Shown here piece after piece: positions 17,588-27,203 of a stretch of 64,000 bases of DNA (position 1 is the first letter of the stretch; each line of letters opens with the position of its first letter). Location: NCBI GenBank assembly GCA_037045535.1, contig JBAOHI010000094.1, positions 186,001-250,000 of the forward strand, given 5' to 3'. Below the pieces are notes generated by a model. That model was not told where the DNA came from. It did not search any database and saw nothing but the letters and a program-made list of their open reading frames with translations. Position numbers and translations under genes: made by a program. The DNA is from Competibacter_A sp037045535 (lineage in GTDB: Bacteria > Pseudomonadota > Gammaproteobacteria > Competibacterales > Competibacteraceae).

Positions 17588-18991
17588 CACCCGATTCCCC
17601 ACAATTCCAAGGTGTTTTAATCTATTGAGTATTTGAGGATTACCGATGAGTTGGGTGGAATGGGAACTGGGGGAGTGGCACTTGGGGATGCTCGGCGGAC
17701 GAAGCGGCTGATTCGGCTGGTGGAAGACCTCTCGGCGTGTCCGACGGACAGTATTCCGGTAGCGAGCGGGGGCTGGGCGGAGACCAAGGCGGCCTACCGG
17801 TTGCTGGACAACCCGGCGCTGGAGTGGCGGGAGATGCTGGAAGTGCATACGCAGCGGACGGTGGAGCGAATGCGGGGGCAAGCGGTGGTGCTGTGCCTTC
17901 AGGACACGACGGAATTGGACTTCACCTCGCAGCCGGGGATTGCGGGGCTAGGTCGGCTGAGCTATGAAGCCCAACATGGGTTGTACGTGCATCCGACCCT
18001 GGTGGTGACGCCGCAAGGGTTGGCGCTGGGGGGGGTGGATGCTGGGATGTGGACGCGAAAGCCCAAGGGTGAGGTGGCGGTCAAGGAAAGCGTGCGCTGG
18101 GTGGAAGGCTACGAGATCGTGGCCGATCTGGCGGAGCAAACGCCGGAGACGCGGTTGGTGTATGTCGCCGATCGAGAAGGGGATTTGCGAGCGCTGATGG
18201 ACGCTTCGGCGCGGCGGGGGCATCCGGCGGATTGGCTGGTGCGGGCCACACATAACCGGAACACCGCCGCCGGCGAGAAGGTGTGGCATCGGGTGGAGCA
18301 GACCCAGGCCCTGGGGGAGGTGGAATTCACCTTGCCCGCCACGCCAGGTCGGCCCGCGCGGCCGGTGCGCCAAACGCTCTACCGGGACACGGTGACGCTG
18401 CCTGCTCGAAAGGGTGCCCCGGCCGTGACGGTCACGGCGATCCTGGCGCGAGAGGAACGCCCGCCGGCGGGGGAACAGGCCATCGTTTGGCGCTTGTCGA
18501 CCAACCGCCCCGCCGAAACGCTGGAGACGGTCGTGGAGTTGATCGACTGGTATCGTCGCCGCTGGTTGGTGGAGATTTTCTTCCGCATTTTGAAATCGGG
18601 TTGCCGGGTCGAGAGCCTGCAACTGGGGACGCTGGAACGGCTGGAGCGTGCTCTGGTGATCTATTTGATCATCGCTTGGCGCATCTTGCATCGGGTCACC
18701 TGGGGTCGGGAATGCCCAAACCTCTCGTGCGAGGTGGTCTTCGACCCGGAGGAATGGCAGGCCGCCTGGATCGTCGCCCGTCGCACCAAGCCCCCGGACA
18801 CTCCGCCACCTCTGGGCCACATGACCCGACTCATCGCCGGTTTCGGTGGCTTCCTCGGCCGGAAGGGAGATGGCCCTCCCGGCCCCAAAGCCATCTGGGA
18901 GGGTATGCAGAAAGTCTACGCCTTCGCTCTCGGGATCGCCGCCGTCAAACAGGCGTTTATCCCCTCTGGCTGACTTGTGGGGAATCGGGTG
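17588..18991 (+). mobile_element. IS4-family insertion sequence, copy 1 (1404 bp)
   Basis: The terminal inverted repeats are CACCCGATTCCCCACAA at 17588 and its complement ending at 18991. The same 1404-bp unit occurs five times in the window. This copy is complete and carries one transposase gene. Its left flank is the truncated binding-protein gene. Its right end is directly abutted by an IS200 element, so no target duplication can be read. Confidence 0.93.
17633..18973 (+). CDS. IS4-family transposase (Tn5-like), 446 aa
   Basis: The N-terminal third resembles the Tn5-type DNA-binding domain (SIPVASGGWAETKAAYRLLDNPALEWRE). The DDE core shows CLQDTTELDF (first Asp), LVYVADREGDL (second Asp) and the IS4 signature Y-(2)-R-(3)-E-(6)-K in WYRRRWLVEIFFRILK. 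The reading frame opens with TTG at 17633. A better-looking ATG (ATGAGTTGGGTGGA, 17646) lies in another frame, separated by a run of five G. The partial copy at 44.8-46.2 kb has six G there and reads in frame from that ATG. So this gene either uses TTG or needs slippage. Confidence 0.9.
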   Translation: MRITDELGGMGTGGVALGDARRTKRLIRLVEDLSACPTDSIPVASGGWAETKAAYRLLDNPALEWREMLEVHTQRTVERMRGQAVVLCLQDTTELDFTSQPGIAGLGRLSYEAQHGLYVHPTLVVTPQGLALGGVDAGMWTRKPKGEVAVKESVRWVEGYEIVADLAEQTPETRLVYVADREGDLRALMDASARRGHPADWLVRATHNRNTAAGEKVWHRVEQTQALGEVEFTLPATPGRPARPVRQTLYRDTVTLPARKGAPAVTVTAILAREERPPAGEQAIVWRLSTNRPAETLETVVELIDWYRRRWLVEIFFRILKSGCRVESLQLGTLERLERALVIYLIIAWRILHRVTWGRECPNLSCEVVFDPEEWQAAWIVARRTKPPDTPPPLGHMTRLIAGFGGFLGRKGDGPPGPKAIWEGMQKVYAFALGIAAVKQAFIPSG

Positions 18992-19591
18992 GGTTAAAAC
19001 CCCCGCCTTCAGGCGGGTAGATTTCATCTGCGGCCCTCACGCTGTGTAGAGTTGCTGTGCGCGTTAGCACAGGCCATAGGGGGCAAGATGGACTATCGGT
19101 ATGGGAGCCACACGGTTTACAAGATTGAATATCACTTTGTTTGGGTGACGAAATATCGTTACAAGGTCCTGACGGGAGATGCGGGTTGAACGGGTTCGGG
19201 ACTGGGTGAGGCAAATTTGTGCAGCTTTGGAGATTCGGATCATCAAGGGCGTGGTGAGCAAGGACCATGTGCATATTTTGGTCTCGGCACCGCCCGAGAG
19301 GGCGCCCAGTGAAATCATGCGACGGATCAAAGGGCAGACAGCCCATAAAGTCTTCGAAGAGTTTCCGGCCTTGAAGCGGAGGTACTGGGGTCGGCATTTT
19401 TGGGCACGAGGATACTTTTGTGCGACGGTTGGGGAGATGACTGAGGAAATGATTCAAGAATATTTGGAGCATCATTTTGAGCCCGATCCGACCGCTAACT
19501 TCCGGGTTGAACCCTAACGGGTCTTTGACCCGTATCCTGGACTTCCAGTCCGCTATCTCAACCCACCGGCTTTCAGCCGGTGGTTGTTGAG
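18992..19591 (+). mobile_element. IS200-type element, copy A (600 bp)
   Basis: The ends are marked by subterminal hairpins rather than inverted repeats: CCCGCCTTCAGGCGGG (19002-19017) on the left and CCACCGGC-TTTCA-GCCGGTGG (19563-19583) on the right. It carries one tnpA and no tnpB. The 600-bp unit recurs apparently unchanged at 30315-30914. It sits between an IS4 element and the 3' end of an IS630 transposase. Confidence 0.88.
19088..19517 (+). pseudogene. tnpA: IS200 TnpA (Y1 HUH transposase) split by a frameshift, copy A
   Basis: The first frame reads MDYRYGSHTVYKIEYHFVWV and ends near 19189. The rest is in the +1 frame (RVERVRDWVRQICAALEIRI). It contains the HUH motif in VSKDHVHILVS and the catalytic tyrosine in MIQEYLEHHF. 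The combined length of about 142 aa is normal for IS200 TnpA, which cuts and joins single-stranded DNA at the hairpin ends. The same frame break is present in copy B, so it predates the spread or duplication of this element, or the gene is decoded by frameshifting. Confidence 0.85.
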
Positions 19592-20449
19592 TTTGAATGG
19601 GTTGCCGGCCGATTTGTCGGTGTTTGATTTCGTTCCAAACCTGTTCGTCGGGATTGAGTTCGGGGGCATGGGCGGGGAAAAAGAACAGGCGGAGTTGGGT
19701 GCGATGGGTGCGGACGAACTGGCGCACCACCGCCGAGCGGTGGAACGAGGCGCGATCCGCCACGAGGATCAAGGGGCGCGGGCGATCCCGAAACAGGCGC
19801 TCGAGGAAGGCGATGAATTGCAGGCCATCCACGCTTTTTTCCACCGTGGCGGATTGGCATTCCCCCCGCGCGCGCCCCAGGTGCGACCGGCCCGGGTGCG
19901 CACGCCGACGCCGGCCTCGTCCTCAAAGGCGATATCCGCGCCCGTGCGCTCGGCCAAGCGTTGAATTTTCGGAAATTTCACCGCCAGAAACGCAGCCACT
20001 TGCGCCCGGTTCCGCTCGCGCGTCCGATAACCCGGTTGCTGGGGATTCAAGTCCAGCGCCCGCAGGTGCAAACCCACCGTCGATTCCGCCACCCGCACCC
20101 CGAAGCGTCGCTCCAGCAACTCCACCAGAGTCTTGCGGGTCCACAGCACCGTGTCGTAACCGTGGTCCACCGGCGTCGACCGCAACACCGTTTTCCGCAA
20201 CCACCCCTCCATCCCCCGAGTGATCACCCGCAGCGCACCAGGCGCGGTTCGGGTATCCAGCGCCGCCTCGCCGTACGCCCGATAGCGCCGCAGCCACTCA
20301 TAAAGACTGCTTCGGCTGATCCCGAAAATCGCGGCAATCAACTCTGGACTGTGCCCTCGCTTCTCCACCGCCCGCACCGCGAGGCGCCGCAGGTAGTTCA
20401 TCACTTCATCGGGAATCTTCCGAGCATCGGATAACCAACAGGCGTTCAT
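19592..20449 (-). pseudogene. IS630-family transposase A, frameshifted and 3'-truncated
   Basis: From the ATG at 20449 (MNACWLSDARKIPDEVMNYL) the protein has the IS630 HTH region (GHSPELIAAIFGISRSSLYEWLRRYR), a second HTH, and the first catalytic Asp in ADIAFEDEAGV. Near 19815-19860 the frame changes by -1 in a stretch with a six-G run and an AAAAAAG heptamer. It continues with LILVADRASFHR (second Asp) and APELNPDEQVWNEIKH (Glu). The C-terminus is lost at the IS200 boundary (19592). The AAAAAAG could be a programmed frameshift site, as known in several IS families, but the zero-frame phase is not the canonical one. Confidence 0.8.
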
Positions 20450-20586
20450 GACGGTTCCTCCTCCGCAACGTTTCCATCCCCTGACCCTCATCCACTTAGA
20501 CCCATTAAGCAAACGCGAGTTTATTCCCAATATATGGATTACTATTAGCGAGACTATATTTAAATGATATTGGTATAATCGACGGC

Positions 20587-21633
20587 ATGAAAAAGATCGA
20601 TGCGCGGAGTTTATCACTGGAAGCGCAAGAGGAACGTCGGCATCAAGCGTTACGCTTGCGCGAAGAGTTGCAATTGACGTGGAAGGAGATCGCGCGGGTG
20701 GTGGGGGTGCATATCAGCACGGTGATTGGCTGGGGTCAACGGTACGGTCGAGACGGAGAGGCGGGTCTGAAGTCAAAGCGGCGGGGACGGCGGTATTTGA
20801 CGGGCCGGACGTTGACGCTGGCGCAGGAAGGGCGGGTGCGTTCGATTCTGGTGGACAAGACGCCGGGGCAACGGGGGTTGGGGTTTGCGCTGTGGAACCG
20901 GCGGGCGGTGATGGAGCTGATTGAGACGCTGTTTGGGGTGGCGATGCCGATTCGGACGGTGGGGGAATACCTGCTGCGCTGGGGCTATACGCCGCAACGG
21001 CCGCTCAAGCGGGCCTTGGAGCAACGGCCCGCCGAGGTGCAACGTTGGCTGGACGAGACCTATCCGGCCATTTTAGCCCGCGCGAAGGTGGAGAAGGCGC
21101 TGATTTACTGGGGCGACGAGACGGCCGTGGTGGAAGATGGCCATTGGGTACGGGGTTATGCCCCCCAAGGGAAAACGCCGGTGCTGGCGACTCCCGGCCG
21201 CCGGTCTGGATTGGCGCTGGTGTCGGCCATCAGCAACCAAGGACTCGTCCGGTTCCGCTTTATCGAACAGGCCATGAACGCCGATTGGCTCATCGAGTTC
21301 TTGGGCCAGTTGATCGCGGACACTCCCCAAAAAGTCTTTCTGATTCTGGACAACCTGAAAGTCCATCACGCCAAGGCCGTGACCCGGTGGGTCGGCGAAC
21401 GCCCTGAACGGATCGAACTCTTTTACCTGCCGCCCTACACCCCCGAGCACAATCCGGCCGAATACCTCAATCGGGATTGCAAAACACACCTGCGGTTATC
21501 GGCACGCTCCTCAACACCCCATGCCTTGCGGCAAAAAGCCGAAACCTTCCTGCACGTCCTGCTCAACACCCCGGCGCGGGTCATCGCTTTCAATCACTAC
21601 GCCGCGCAATCGCCTATTTCATCGCTGGGTTAA
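20587..21633 (+). CDS. IS630-family transposase B, 348 aa
   Basis: An intact IS630/Tc1-mariner-type transposase. It has an N-terminal HTH (LQLTWKEIARVVGVHISTVIGWGQRY), a winged second HTH (LIETLFGVAMPIRTVGEYLLRWGY), and the DDE triad in YWGDETAV, LILDNLKVHHAK and YTPEHNPAEYLNRD. Length and motif spacing are normal, so it is potentially active. It is placed immediately before the GT2 glycosyltransferase gene and marks the sharp change from GC-rich to AT-rich DNA. I could not define its terminal repeats with confidence. Confidence 0.9.
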   Translation: MKKIDARSLSLEAQEERRHQALRLREELQLTWKEIARVVGVHISTVIGWGQRYGRDGEAGLKSKRRGRRYLTGRTLTLAQEGRVRSILVDKTPGQRGLGFALWNRRAVMELIETLFGVAMPIRTVGEYLLRWGYTPQRPLKRALEQRPAEVQRWLDETYPAILARAKVEKALIYWGDETAVVEDGHWVRGYAPQGKTPVLATPGRRSGLALVSAISNQGLVRFRFIEQAMNADWLIEFLGQLIADTPQKVFLILDNLKVHHAKAVTRWVGERPERIELFYLPPYTPEHNPAEYLNRDCKTHLRLSARSSTPHALRQKAETFLHVLLNTPARVIAFNHYAAQSPISSLG

Positions 21634-21769
21634 TAAAATACCAGATGACTTTTGGATGAGTGCTTACCTGATCGAAAGTTTGGCTGGTTCTTCAACGCCA
21701 ACTATTCGAAAAAAAATCAATATAAAAATATCGAGTAACTTGGGGCATCTTAATTTAGGAGCAGTAAAG

Positions 21770-22897
21770 GTGAAAATTCTATTTTGGACCACAACCTTTT
21801 TTATCATTTATACTTATATTTTATATCCAGTTGGAATATGGGCGCTTTCTCGCCGAAAACCGTCTACTGAAACAACAGATCCAATAATTATTTCAGAGTG
21901 GCCTAATATAACAGTCATTGTAGCAGTCTATAATGAACAACATCGAATTATCAATAAAATTAGAAATCTTCAAGCTTTAGACTATGATCAAGACAAGCTT
22001 CATATCCTGTTCGTGTCTGATGGTTCAAACGACGCAACTAATAAACTACTCACCCATGAACCCAAAGTAGAATTACTAAGCTATTCACAGCGGCGGGGTA
22101 AACCATATGCATTAAACCTCGCATTACAAAAAATAAGCTCGGAAATTATAGTATTTACTGATGTTCGCCAAGAATTAACTCCATATTCGTTGCGTTACCT
22201 AGTTGCTAGTCTATCACAACCTAATATTGGTGCAGTGAGTGGTGAATTAGTGCATTGGAGCACCAATAACTGTATTGCAGAACATATCGGGCTTTATTGG
22301 CGTTATGAAAAATGGATTCGTAAATCTGAAAGTCGCTTTGCCTCAACAATTGGCGCTACAGGCGCTTTGTATGCGATCCATCGCGCTGATTATTCACCAT
22401 TAGCTGAAGACACCTTACTCGATGACTTTGAAATTCCATTGCAAATTATACGCCAAGGCAAGCGTGTGCTCCTAGACAGTCGTGCCATTATATATGATGA
22501 ATTGCAGAAAGATGCTACTGGGGAACGTAAGCGTAAGATACGGACATTGACTGGTAATTTTCAAGCTTTCACCCGTAATACTTGGTTATTTTCACCTCAG
22601 AAAAATCCGATTTTTTTACAGTTTATTTCACATAAGGTATTTCGACTTTTAGTTCCTTACGCAATGTTACTTTTACTAGTTTCTTCATTCTTTACTTCTG
22701 GATTATTCTACAAAATCACATTAGCTGCCCAATTATTATTCTATCTTTTATCTTTCATGGGTTTTCTATTGCCATATTTAAAAAAATACCGGCTTATTAG
22801 CTTTGCCACTGTATTTATTGAACTAAACGCAGCAGCAGTATTGGCACTATTCAATTATTTAACTGGGCAGGTTGACCCCAGATGGGAAAAAACATGA
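21770..22897 (+). CDS. GT2-family membrane glycosyltransferase, 375 aa
   Basis: Start chosen at GTG 21770 because AGGAG lies about 8 bp upstream. The open frame extends further into IS630 DNA, which is not meaningful. An N-terminal membrane segment is followed by the GT2 nucleotide-sugar domain: ITVIVAVYNEQHRI, LHILFVSDGSNDATN, FTDVRQELTP (acidic site), then EDTLLDDFEIPLQIIRQGKR and RKIRTLTGNFQAF. Two or three C-terminal membrane helices follow. It resembles processive beta-glycosyltransferases and EPS chain-building enzymes, which extend a polysaccharide from a UDP- or GDP-sugar at the inner membrane. Stop and next start overlap (ATGA), so it is translationally coupled to the deacetylase. 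Confidence 0.85.
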   Translation: MKILFWTTTFFIIYTYILYPVGIWALSRRKPSTETTDPIIISEWPNITVIVAVYNEQHRIINKIRNLQALDYDQDKLHILFVSDGSNDATNKLLTHEPKVELLSYSQRRGKPYALNLALQKISSEIIVFTDVRQELTPYSLRYLVASLSQPNIGAVSGELVHWSTNNCIAEHIGLYWRYEKWIRKSESRFASTIGATGALYAIHRADYSPLAEDTLLDDFEIPLQIIRQGKRVLLDSRAIIYDELQKDATGERKRKIRTLTGNFQAFTRNTWLFSPQKNPIFLQFISHKVFRLLVPYAMLLLLVSSFFTSGLFYKITLAAQLLFYLLSFMGFLLPYLKKYRLISFATVFIELNAAAVLALFNYLTGQVDPRWEKT

Positions 22898-23697
22898 GCA
22901 ATAAAATTATTATTTTAATGTATCACTCTCTATATGAAACAGAAAACGAGCTGACCGCCATATCTTCTGATGACCGTCCCTATGCGATATCAGTTTCTAG
23001 TTTTCGGCGTCATCTTGAATGTATTGTCCGCCAAGGAATACCCATTATTTCTCCAAGCCTATTGGAACAAAAAACACCTGAAAATGGAATTCAACCTGGT
23101 ATATTACTAACCTTTGATGATGGTCATGCCAGCAACTATCATTATGCTTATCCACTACTTCGAGAATATGGAATAAAAGCGATATTTTTCGTAACCAGTG
23201 ATTTTATTAACTCTAGACCTGGATTTTTGACACGGGATATGGTACGCGAATTAGCGAGAGAGGGAATGGTTATTGGCTCCCATGGAAAAACTCATCGCTT
23301 TTTTGAGGATCTAAGTCCGGCAGAACTTGAGTTTGAGCTTCATGATTCTCAAGAAAAAATTGAGCAGCTAATTAACCGTCCTGTAACTATGTTATCTTTC
23401 CCTGGAGGTCGGTTTCACCACTCGCAATTGAAAATAGCACGAGCGATCGGCTACCAATGGCTTTTTTCTTCGCGAGTTGGTGTGCATTATTCTGCAGATT
23501 TTAAAAGCGAAATACCACCAGTATTGTCTCGAATTGCGGTGCGTGCTGGGCTATCTGATTGTGAATTTTCTACCTTGATACGCGCTGCTCCCTTAAGTAT
23601 ATCAAAAGCGAAAATTGCCAATAGTATTAAAAAGTTAATTCGTCGAGTCATTGGAAACTCTTTTTATCATGCCATATACCAACGATTTTCCGATTAA
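22894..23697 (+). CDS. Polysaccharide deacetylase family protein (NodB domain), 267 aa
   Basis: The start at 22894 overlaps the preceding stop (ATGA); 22882 is a possible earlier start. The NodB/CE4 motifs are present: ILMYHSL, the metal and base motif LLTFDDGHASNY, FFVTSDF, the metal-binding SHGKTH, and FPGGRFHHSQL. Such enzymes remove N- or O-acetyl groups from polysaccharides. No signal peptide is evident, which is unusual for CE4 enzymes acting on surface polymers and suggests cytoplasmic action on lipid-linked intermediates or a non-classical route. It overlaps the polymerase gene downstream by about 29 bp. Confidence 0.85.
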   Translation: MSNKIIILMYHSLYETENELTAISSDDRPYAISVSSFRRHLECIVRQGIPIISPSLLEQKTPENGIQPGILLTFDDGHASNYHYAYPLLREYGIKAIFFVTSDFINSRPGFLTRDMVRELAREGMVIGSHGKTHRFFEDLSPAELEFELHDSQEKIEQLINRPVTMLSFPGGRFHHSQLKIARAIGYQWLFSSRVGVHYSADFKSEIPPVLSRIAVRAGLSDCEFSTLIRAAPLSISKAKIANSIKKLIRRVIGNSFYHAIYQRFSD

Positions 23698-25135
23698 AGC
23701 TAACTTATCAAATTCTTCTAGCAATGCTGCTAAACGTACCAATCAAAGTTGGCACGGAGAGCCATTAAGACCTATTTTGCTATTTTTATCCATCCCAGCA
23801 TCAATGATGCTAGCAATGCTACTCTTTAGTATTCACTTACCGATATGGTTACTTTATGGAATTGCTAGTGGATTAGGATTAGTTATATTTTTACGTATGT
23901 TTCGAGATCCAGAATGGTTAATGGCGGTAGCTATTCTTTACATTCCCCTTAATAAGCTGTATGTTATACCTATTGCACCGGCTATTAATGGCACCAATTT
24001 ATTTTTGATTTTATTAATAATAGCTTGGATTTTTAATGCAAAAAAAATGGATAGACCATTATTCATTAGAATACCAAGCACAAAGTTAGTTGAGCTATTA
24101 ATAATTATCACAATGCTATCGCTGATACCTACAATATTAAATGTTGGTTCTTGGTATGTCATAGATCATCTGGACAACTTAAAGAGATGGCTTGAACAAT
24201 TTATATTATTTTTTTCTTTTATCAATCTCATTAAAGATGGTGCGATGGCTCGTCGGATAGCTTTATACATGATGTTAGGCATGTTGATTGTCTTAGTATT
24301 TGGAACAGAAGAATGGCTTGACAAGCGATTTGCAAGTAGTATAGAAAAATCTCGTCTACTTGGACCTCAGTTGCAGCCAAACGATTTTGCCGCTTTTTTA
24401 GTATATAGCATGGGTTTATTTGTTAGCCTATTTGTTCTTCAAATTAGAAAAATACGGGCTTGGTTTTTGTTGCCATTATTATTTTTATTTGTAAAGCTAT
24501 TGATCGCAACTTTTTCTCGCGGAGCTTATTTTGCTGTAGCTTTAATTGGTTTAGTTACTGGTTATTTACGTGGAATTTTTTTTGTAATTATAGTTGGTGC
24601 TTTCTCTATAATATTGCTAATTGCAATGCCTGAATTATTTCCTGAATCAATTAAAGCACGATTAAGCCAAACAGCTTCAGATTCAGGTGATGAAAAACTC
24701 GATAATAGCTCTCAAACACGTTTAATCTTATGGCGTGCGGCAATCGCTATGTCTATGGAAAGCCCTTTACTTGGAAAGGGTTTTGCAACTTTTCCAATGC
24801 TTAAAAGTTCTTATACTGAAGTCCAAGTACCTGAATCTGATAACCATAATATGTATCTTTATCTTGCTTCGCAGATGGGTATTCCTGCATCTTTAATATT
24901 TATCTTGATTCTCTACCATACCTATCAACTTGGAGTACGTGTTTATCGGGGAAACTATGAAATTTTTCCACGGGCTATTGGTATGGGAGGGGCAGCCATG
25001 GCAGTCGGTGTTGCGATGACCAATATGTTTGGATCGCGTATGGTTGATATTGTTGTGACTGCCTACTTTTGGATATACTTAGCCGTACTCAATCATCTCT
25101 GGATAGAAACTCAGCGACATATTCAAAAATCTTGA
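23669..25135 (+). CDS. O-antigen ligase/Wzy-like polymerase, 488 aa
   Basis: The ATG at 23669 is preferred over a TTG six codons upstream. The protein has about 10-12 membrane helices and a large periplasmic loop between about residues 300 and 400. Typical Wzy_C/WaaL-family marks are FSRGAYFAVALIGL before the loop and SDNHNMYLYLASQMGIPASL at its end, with the His-Asn pair. It would polymerise or ligate lipid-linked repeat units on the periplasmic face. With the Wzx-type flippase at the far end of the window and the glycosyltransferases it suggests a Wzx/Wzy-type EPS pathway. AT-rich, codon use unlike the first 17 kb. Confidence 0.82.
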   Translation: MPYTNDFPIKANLSNSSSNAAKRTNQSWHGEPLRPILLFLSIPASMMLAMLLFSIHLPIWLLYGIASGLGLVIFLRMFRDPEWLMAVAILYIPLNKLYVIPIAPAINGTNLFLILLIIAWIFNAKKMDRPLFIRIPSTKLVELLIIITMLSLIPTILNVGSWYVIDHLDNLKRWLEQFILFFSFINLIKDGAMARRIALYMMLGMLIVLVFGTEEWLDKRFASSIEKSRLLGPQLQPNDFAAFLVYSMGLFVSLFVLQIRKIRAWFLLPLLFLFVKLLIATFSRGAYFAVALIGLVTGYLRGIFFVIIVGAFSIILLIAMPELFPESIKARLSQTASDSGDEKLDNSSQTRLILWRAAIAMSMESPLLGKGFATFPMLKSSYTEVQVPESDNHNMYLYLASQMGIPASLIFILILYHTYQLGVRVYRGNYEIFPRAIGMGGAAMAVGVAMTNMFGSRMVDIVVTAYFWIYLAVLNHLWIETQRHIQKS

Positions 25136-25261
25136 GAGTTGTAATCAAAATTCTCCTATAATTACGCGATGTGCAACTTTAACCGGATAGGCCTTGAAGC
25201 GACACGGTTATCTTCGTAAGTCATTGATAAAATTATAAAACTTAACTTAAAGAGCGATAAC

Positions 25262-26047
25262 TATGCTGCTGAAAGAGCTTGTCATTCAGGGTGTTTTTGG
25301 ATGGAAACCGTGCTGGCGGAAGTGACGGTTGGAGTCAAACTGCGCACGCGCAGATTTGCTCTCCAGTTGAATGACAGCGAAGTCATCGCGCTGGGAATCA
25401 TTTTGGAGAGGCCTTGGGCCACGACGGTGACGGAGCGATAGCGCTATTTCAAGCAGCATTGGGCGACGTGGTTTCCCAGGCTGTGGAGGGTTGTGGCACC
25501 TTCGTGCGGCAGGCGGTGAATCTCTGGCGGATTAAGCCATTGTTGCATGAGAAACTAGCAGGAGAGTGGGGGCGCGCCGCCAATGGGCCACATCATCGAC
25601 GGCTTCTTCATCGCCCCTGCAAGCTGGTGCGTGCGGTGTGCAACCAAGTTCTGAAAACCGATGCCGCCTACGGCTACTGCGCCGCGAAGTACGAGTACTA
25701 TTTCGGCTTGAAAGCTCATCTTCTGATCGATCGGCACAGGATGATGGTGTGGGCATCATCCTCACCGCCACCAACGTCAACGAGCACGATGTGACCTATG
25801 ATGTTTGGCGATCTAGAAGCTGGTCCTGGGCGACAAGAGTTATATTCGCCCGCAGCTCAAAGCGGATTGCGAAGCGCTGGGCACCGACTTACAAACGCGC
25901 GACGCTTGGCATCTGACCCATCGGTCACTCGCAAAGCTTTTGGCTTGGCCCATACCGTCGCCGGTTCAGCCTCTGCCACAGTCGCGAGTTGCTCGACTTG
26001 GACGGCTTGTCGGCCCCTTAACTGGAAAAAGCTGCATATCGCGTTAT
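25262..26047 (+). pseudogene. Degraded IS982-like transposase
   Basis: No single frame is long, but pieces in all three plus-strand frames line up as an IS982-type transposase: YGYCAAKYEYYFGLKAHLLID (DDE core strand), GIILTATNVNEHDV, LGDKSYIRPQLKADCEALGTD and a C-terminal AHTVA...LDLDGLSAP-like tail. Several frameshifts and stops make it inactive. It separates the polymerase gene from the GT4 gene and is more GC-rich than either. Confidence 0.55.
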
Positions 26048-27173
26048 GACTACAATTAAACAGCGTCCACATGTGGCGCACGTTATTGATGAGCTTCCAC
26101 CAGACGGCGCTGAGCGGCTCATAGTCGATATCTTGAAATATCGTAGCCCCGATTTTTGTTTTTCGGTAGTCTGTCTAGTCCGTGGTGGAGAAATAGAAGC
26201 TGAACTTTCCAAGCTAGGTATACCTGTGATCATATTAGGTCGACGTAGCAAATATGATCTTTCACTTCTTTGGCGACTGGTGGCGTGGCTACGATCTGAA
26301 AATGTTAAAATTATCCATACGCATTTATTTACAGCGGATATTTATGGGCGTATTGCAGCCAAGCTGGCAGGAATTCAAGGAATATTTTCGACCAAACACA
26401 ACACTAATTTATGGCCCAGTAGGATCCACTTCATCATAGATTGGCTCCTTAGCTGGATAACAACACAGGTTATTGGTTGTACTAAAGAAGTGGCGGAAAT
26501 TTTGTACCACGCATATTTTCCAGAAAGCCGAATTCTGGCTATTTCCAACGGTATTGACTTGGAGCGTTTTCAGTACGATGGATCTTCCAAGACAACAGCG
26601 CGTGCCGTATGGAATATTTCTTCTGATATTCCACTGTTAGCACTCGTTGGGCGTCTTCATCCCCAAAAAGGCCATGGTGACTTAATTGAGGTATTAGCTC
26701 GACTACGCGATGAGGAGATCAAGTTTTTTTGTCTATTCGTTGGATCGGGTGAACTCAGCCAAGAGCTTGCAAAAAAAATAAAAAAATATGATCTTGAAAC
26801 TTCGATCATTTTCACTGGACAACGTAATGATATTCCACTAATTCTTCATGCAATCGATATTTTTGTCATGCCATCCCACTGGGAAGGTTTGCCGATGGCG
26901 TTGCTTGAAGCAATGGCTTGTGCGTGTCCAGTAGTGGCTTCATCGGTGGGAGGCATTCCTAGCGTAATTCAAGACGGCGTCAATGGCTTACTTGTTCCAC
27001 CTGGCGATCAAGACGCCCTTTATCAGGCACTGCACCGCCTACTTATAGATCGTGAAACTCGCCTGAGTCTTGGCCGAGCAGGGGAAGAAACGGTACGACA
27101 GCACTATAATGCAGCTACTACAGCGCAGTCTTATGAGACACTTTATCGTCGTGCGCTTGCTCTCGCTGATTAA
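26046..27173 (+). CDS. GT4-family glycosyltransferase, 375 aa
   Basis: A GT-B fold retaining glycosyltransferase. The N-lobe has PHVAHVIDELPPDGAERLIVD (a Gly-rich acceptor loop variant). The C-lobe has LLALVGRLHPQKGHGDLIEVL, LFVGSGELSQEL, FTGQRNDIPLIL, the donor-binding EX7E motif in HWEGLPMALLEAMACACPVV and the end signature GVNGLLVPPGD. It probably adds one sugar to the lipid-linked repeat unit in the cytoplasm. The first codon overlaps the tail of the degraded IS982 element. No ribosome site is obvious, so the original start may have been lost and an upstream or internal start is possible. Confidence 0.87.
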   Translation: MTTIKQRPHVAHVIDELPPDGAERLIVDILKYRSPDFCFSVVCLVRGGEIEAELSKLGIPVIILGRRSKYDLSLLWRLVAWLRSENVKIIHTHLFTADIYGRIAAKLAGIQGIFSTKHNTNLWPSRIHFIIDWLLSWITTQVIGCTKEVAEILYHAYFPESRILAISNGIDLERFQYDGSSKTTARAVWNISSDIPLLALVGRLHPQKGHGDLIEVLARLRDEEIKFFCLFVGSGELSQELAKKIKKYDLETSIIFTGQRNDIPLILHAIDIFVMPSHWEGLPMALLEAMACACPVVASSVGGIPSVIQDGVNGLLVPPGDQDALYQALHRLLIDRETRLSLGRAGEETVRQHYNAATTAQSYETLYRRALALAD

Positions 27174-27203
27174 ATGCTCATCCAATAAATTGGAGGGCAA
27201 TAA

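Noticed and set aside
25414..25794. 126-codon frame between the polymerase and GT4 genes as an independent gene
   Set aside because: Its best parts match pieces of an IS982-type transposase that continue in other frames, so it is a pseudogene fragment.
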